Origin: Methanosarcinaceae archaeon
GTDB taxonomy: Archaea > Halobacteriota > Methanosarcinia > Methanosarcinales > Methanosarcinaceae
Assembly (NCBI GenBank): GCA_030655675.1
Contig: JAUSPM010000055.1
Coordinates: 1 to 5,812, forward strand
Direction: 5' to 3'
DNA: 5,812 nucleotides
In this document: piece after piece, positions 4,933 to 5,812 of the stretch
Layout of the letters: every line of letters starts with the position of its first letter
Numbering within the stretch: the first letter of the stretch is position 1
Notes under the pieces: generated by a model
What the model was told of the DNA's origin: nothing
What the model saw: the letters and a program-made list of their open reading frames with translations, nothing else
Databases searched by the model: none
Program-made: the position numbers and the translations under genes

Positions 4933-4949
4933 ATAGGTTTATATCCTAT
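4933..4949 (+). promoter_or_regulatory. TATA-like element in a short hairpin before the inverted repeat
   Basis: ATAGG and CCTAT (4933-4937, 4945-4949) flank TTTATAT. Read as a plus-strand TATA box, transcription would begin near 4967, at the first base of the long stem that follows. This is the main reason to suspect a small RNA here. The evidence is positional only. Confidence 0.35.
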
Positions 4950-4955
4950 GCTGTC

Positions 4956-5043
4956 GAATTATATATCTGGCAAAAGTCGAATTATCATTTATTTATTATC
5001 CCCTCTATATGCTCGTCATGCGGCTTTTGCCAAATCATAATTC
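4956..5043 (+). repeat. Long imperfect inverted repeat (possible structured RNA or operator)
   Basis: An inner stem pairs TGGCAAAAGTCG (4968-4979) with CGGCTTTTGCCA (5021-5032). That is 12 pairs, one a G-U wobble that works only if the plus strand is transcribed; on the minus strand it becomes a C-A mismatch. After a small internal loop (5 nt against 4 nt), an outer stem pairs GAATTAT (4956-4962) with ATAATTC (5037-5043). The loop is 41 nt. The 10-mer GTCGAATTAT is also directly repeated at 4953-4962 and 4976-4985. The element lies between two divergent promoters and encodes no convincing protein. It could be a small non-coding RNA, a binding site for a regulator of the larA-like gene, or a remnant of a small inverted-repeat mobile element. 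No target-site duplication is seen. Confidence 0.6.
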
Positions 5044-5108
5044 ATCATACATTTTTCAAACGACATTTATTTCTACTTAATATATTCGTGGGAATGTTTC
5101 AACAACAT

Positions 5109-5116
5109 TTTATATA
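5109..5116 (+). promoter_or_regulatory. TATA box of the larA-like gene (leaderless promoter)
   Basis: TTTATATA is a canonical archaeal TATA box, centred about 25-26 bp before the A of the ATG at 5138. An A/C-rich element (CAACAACA) precedes it. The expected transcription start falls on or next to the start codon, and no Shine-Dalgarno is present, so the mRNA is probably leaderless. Confidence 0.7.
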
Positions 5117-5137
5117 ATTAAATACTTTTGATGTCGC

Positions 5138-5812
5138 ATGAGTGCGATAAATCTACCTTTTGGTCATGGTAGTATGACTGTGGAAGTGCCGGATGAGAAT
5201 CTCGCAAGCACCATAATGTCTTTTGAACCTGAAATTACAGAAGATGGGATCTCGCTGATCAGGGCAGCACTGGAAGATCCAGTTAACTGTGAACGTCTTA
5301 GTGAGATAGTAACTCCTGATGCATCTGTTGTCATTATTGTGAGCGATACAACCCGGCCGACACCTACTGCACAGATGTTGCCTCTTATCTTTGAAGAACT
5401 ACATCGTGGTGGCGTAAGTGATGAGAACATTACTATTATTTTTGCACTCGGGATACACAGGAACCAGACTAACGAGGAAATGGAACAAATCGTTGGGAAA
5501 GATGTTTACAATAAGATACGATGCATCGAACATGATAACACACGATGCAGAAATGTTGGTAGAACGAGCCGTGGTACCCCTATAGAGATATTTGAGGAAG
5601 TTCTGGATGCCGATGTTGTTGTATGTTTGGGAAATATTGAATTCCATTACTATGCCGGATACAGTGGAGGTGCAAAAGCGATCCTGCCTGGTGTGAGTTC
5701 AAGGGAGTCCATTATTACCAACCACAAGATGATGATCGATGAAAATGCATCAACCGGGCGAGTAGATAGCCCTGTGCGTCAGGACATGGAGGAAGCTGCA
5801 GAGCATGTTGGT
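5138..5812 (+). CDS. LarA-family nickel-pincer enzyme (lactate racemase-like), N-terminal part
   Basis: The first 225 codons of a gene that continues past the window end. The product belongs to the LarA/DUF2088 family, cytoplasmic racemases or epimerases of 2-hydroxy acids that use a nickel-pincer nucleotide cofactor covalently held by a lysine. SDTTRPTPT (residues 69-77), LGIHRNQT (104-111), NIEFHYYAGYSGGAKAILPG (166-185) and the later ITNHKM carry the family's key positions. These are Asp70, Arg73, His107, His170, the cofactor lysine Lys180 and the nickel-ligand histidine His196, in the same order and nearly the same spacing as in Lactobacillus LarA. The enzyme is therefore probably active, but its substrate is uncertain because many LarA relatives act on acids other than lactate. 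The cofactor-making genes larB, larC and larE are not in this window. The ATG at 5138 is the first possible start after an in-frame stop at 5129 and sits at the predicted transcription start. Confidence 0.9.
   Translation, partial: MSAINLPFGHGSMTVEVPDENLASTIMSFEPEITEDGISLIRAALEDPVNCERLSEIVTPDASVVIIVSDTTRPTPTAQMLPLIFEELHRGGVSDENITIIFALGIHRNQTNEEMEQIVGKDVYNKIRCIEHDNTRCRNVGRTSRGTPIEIFEEVLDADVVVCLGNIEFHYYAGYSGGAKAILPGVSSRESIITNHKMMIDENASTGRVDSPVRQDMEEAAEHVG

Larger units (their letters stand above)
4802..5137. other. Divergent intergenic region, DUF2117 gene / larA-like gene
   Basis: These 336 bp hold no convincing protein gene. They contain the two outward TATA boxes (4825-4836 and 5109-5116) and an AT-rich tract at about 4857-4900. 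They also hold a small hairpin-forming TATA-like element (4933-4949), the long imperfect inverted repeat (4956-5043) and a T-run at 5052-5056. A reading frame at 4929-5117 is discussed under rejected items. Confidence 0.7.

Noticed and set aside
4948..5040. 30-codon plus-strand frame across the inverted repeat
   Set aside because: No ribosome binding site, hydrophobic translation dictated by AT-rich DNA, and both arms of the repeat fall inside it. A structural explanation is simpler.
4956..5043. Inverted repeat as a recent insertion element
   Set aside because: No transposase, no flanking target-site duplication, and no second copy in the window. A mobile origin cannot be supported, though a remnant cannot be excluded.
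5045..5050. TCATAC, half of the bacterial NikR operator consensus
   Set aside because: The partner GTATGA is not present 16 bp upstream, so a single hexamer is not meaningful.
4929..5117. Plus-strand 62-codon frame with CSSCGFC
   Set aside because: The Cys cluster looks zinc-like, but the frame starts with GTG without a ribosome binding site, crosses the inverted repeat, runs into the larA TATA box and reads like translated AT-rich intergenic DNA.
5131..5172. 13-codon frame from an ATG at 5131 overlapping the larA start
   Set aside because: It would precede the predicted leaderless transcript start and has no ribosome binding site.

Overview
The window looks like a chromosome segment of a methanogenic archaeon, most likely family Methanosarcinaceae (Methanosarcina, Methanolobus or Methanococcoides type). 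The reasons are an archaeal L15e / RNase P / 20S proteasome gene chain, a DUF2117 gene of a kind known from archaea, TATA-type promoters, AGGTGA/GGAGG ribosome binding sites, frequent TTG starts and AT-rich gaps. The family placement is inference from protein style and gene content, not from a search.

Left part (1-2529, all minus strand): the 5' half of the archaeal exosome/proteasome superoperon. Transcription runs right to left: rpl15e, a COG1325-type RNA-binding protein, rnp3 (Rpp30), rnp2 (Pop5), a 171-nt gap with tandem repeats, then the start of psmA (proteasome alpha), which leaves the window. The first four genes overlap each other by 4, 8 and 4 nt and begin with TTG, GTG, TTG and TTG, which suggests translational coupling.

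Middle (2743-3077, plus strand): divergent from rpl15e is a two-gene unit. It holds a 41-residue highly charged protein that I do not recognise and a 70-residue ubiquitin-like/MoaD-like protein ending in Gly-Gly (SAMP type), joined by a 4-nt TTGA overlap. A possible protein modifier is thus encoded back to back with the RNase P/proteasome cluster. Convergent to it (3137-3517, minus) is a small winged-helix regulator with an inverted repeat in its upstream region.

Right part (3662-5812): a DUF2117 protein of unknown function (minus) is divergent from a LarA-family nickel-pincer enzyme (plus, cut by the window end, with all the catalytic positions I can check present). Both have a strong TATA box about 26-30 bp before the ATG and no Shine-Dalgarno sequence, so both are probably leaderless. 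The 336-bp gap between them carries a long imperfect inverted repeat (4956-5043) preceded by its own TATA-like element, and is the least explained DNA in the window.

No tRNA, rRNA, CRISPR array or insertion sequence was seen. The most interesting unexplained items are the 41-aa/SAMP pair, the 4956-5043 inverted repeat, and the repeats before psmA.
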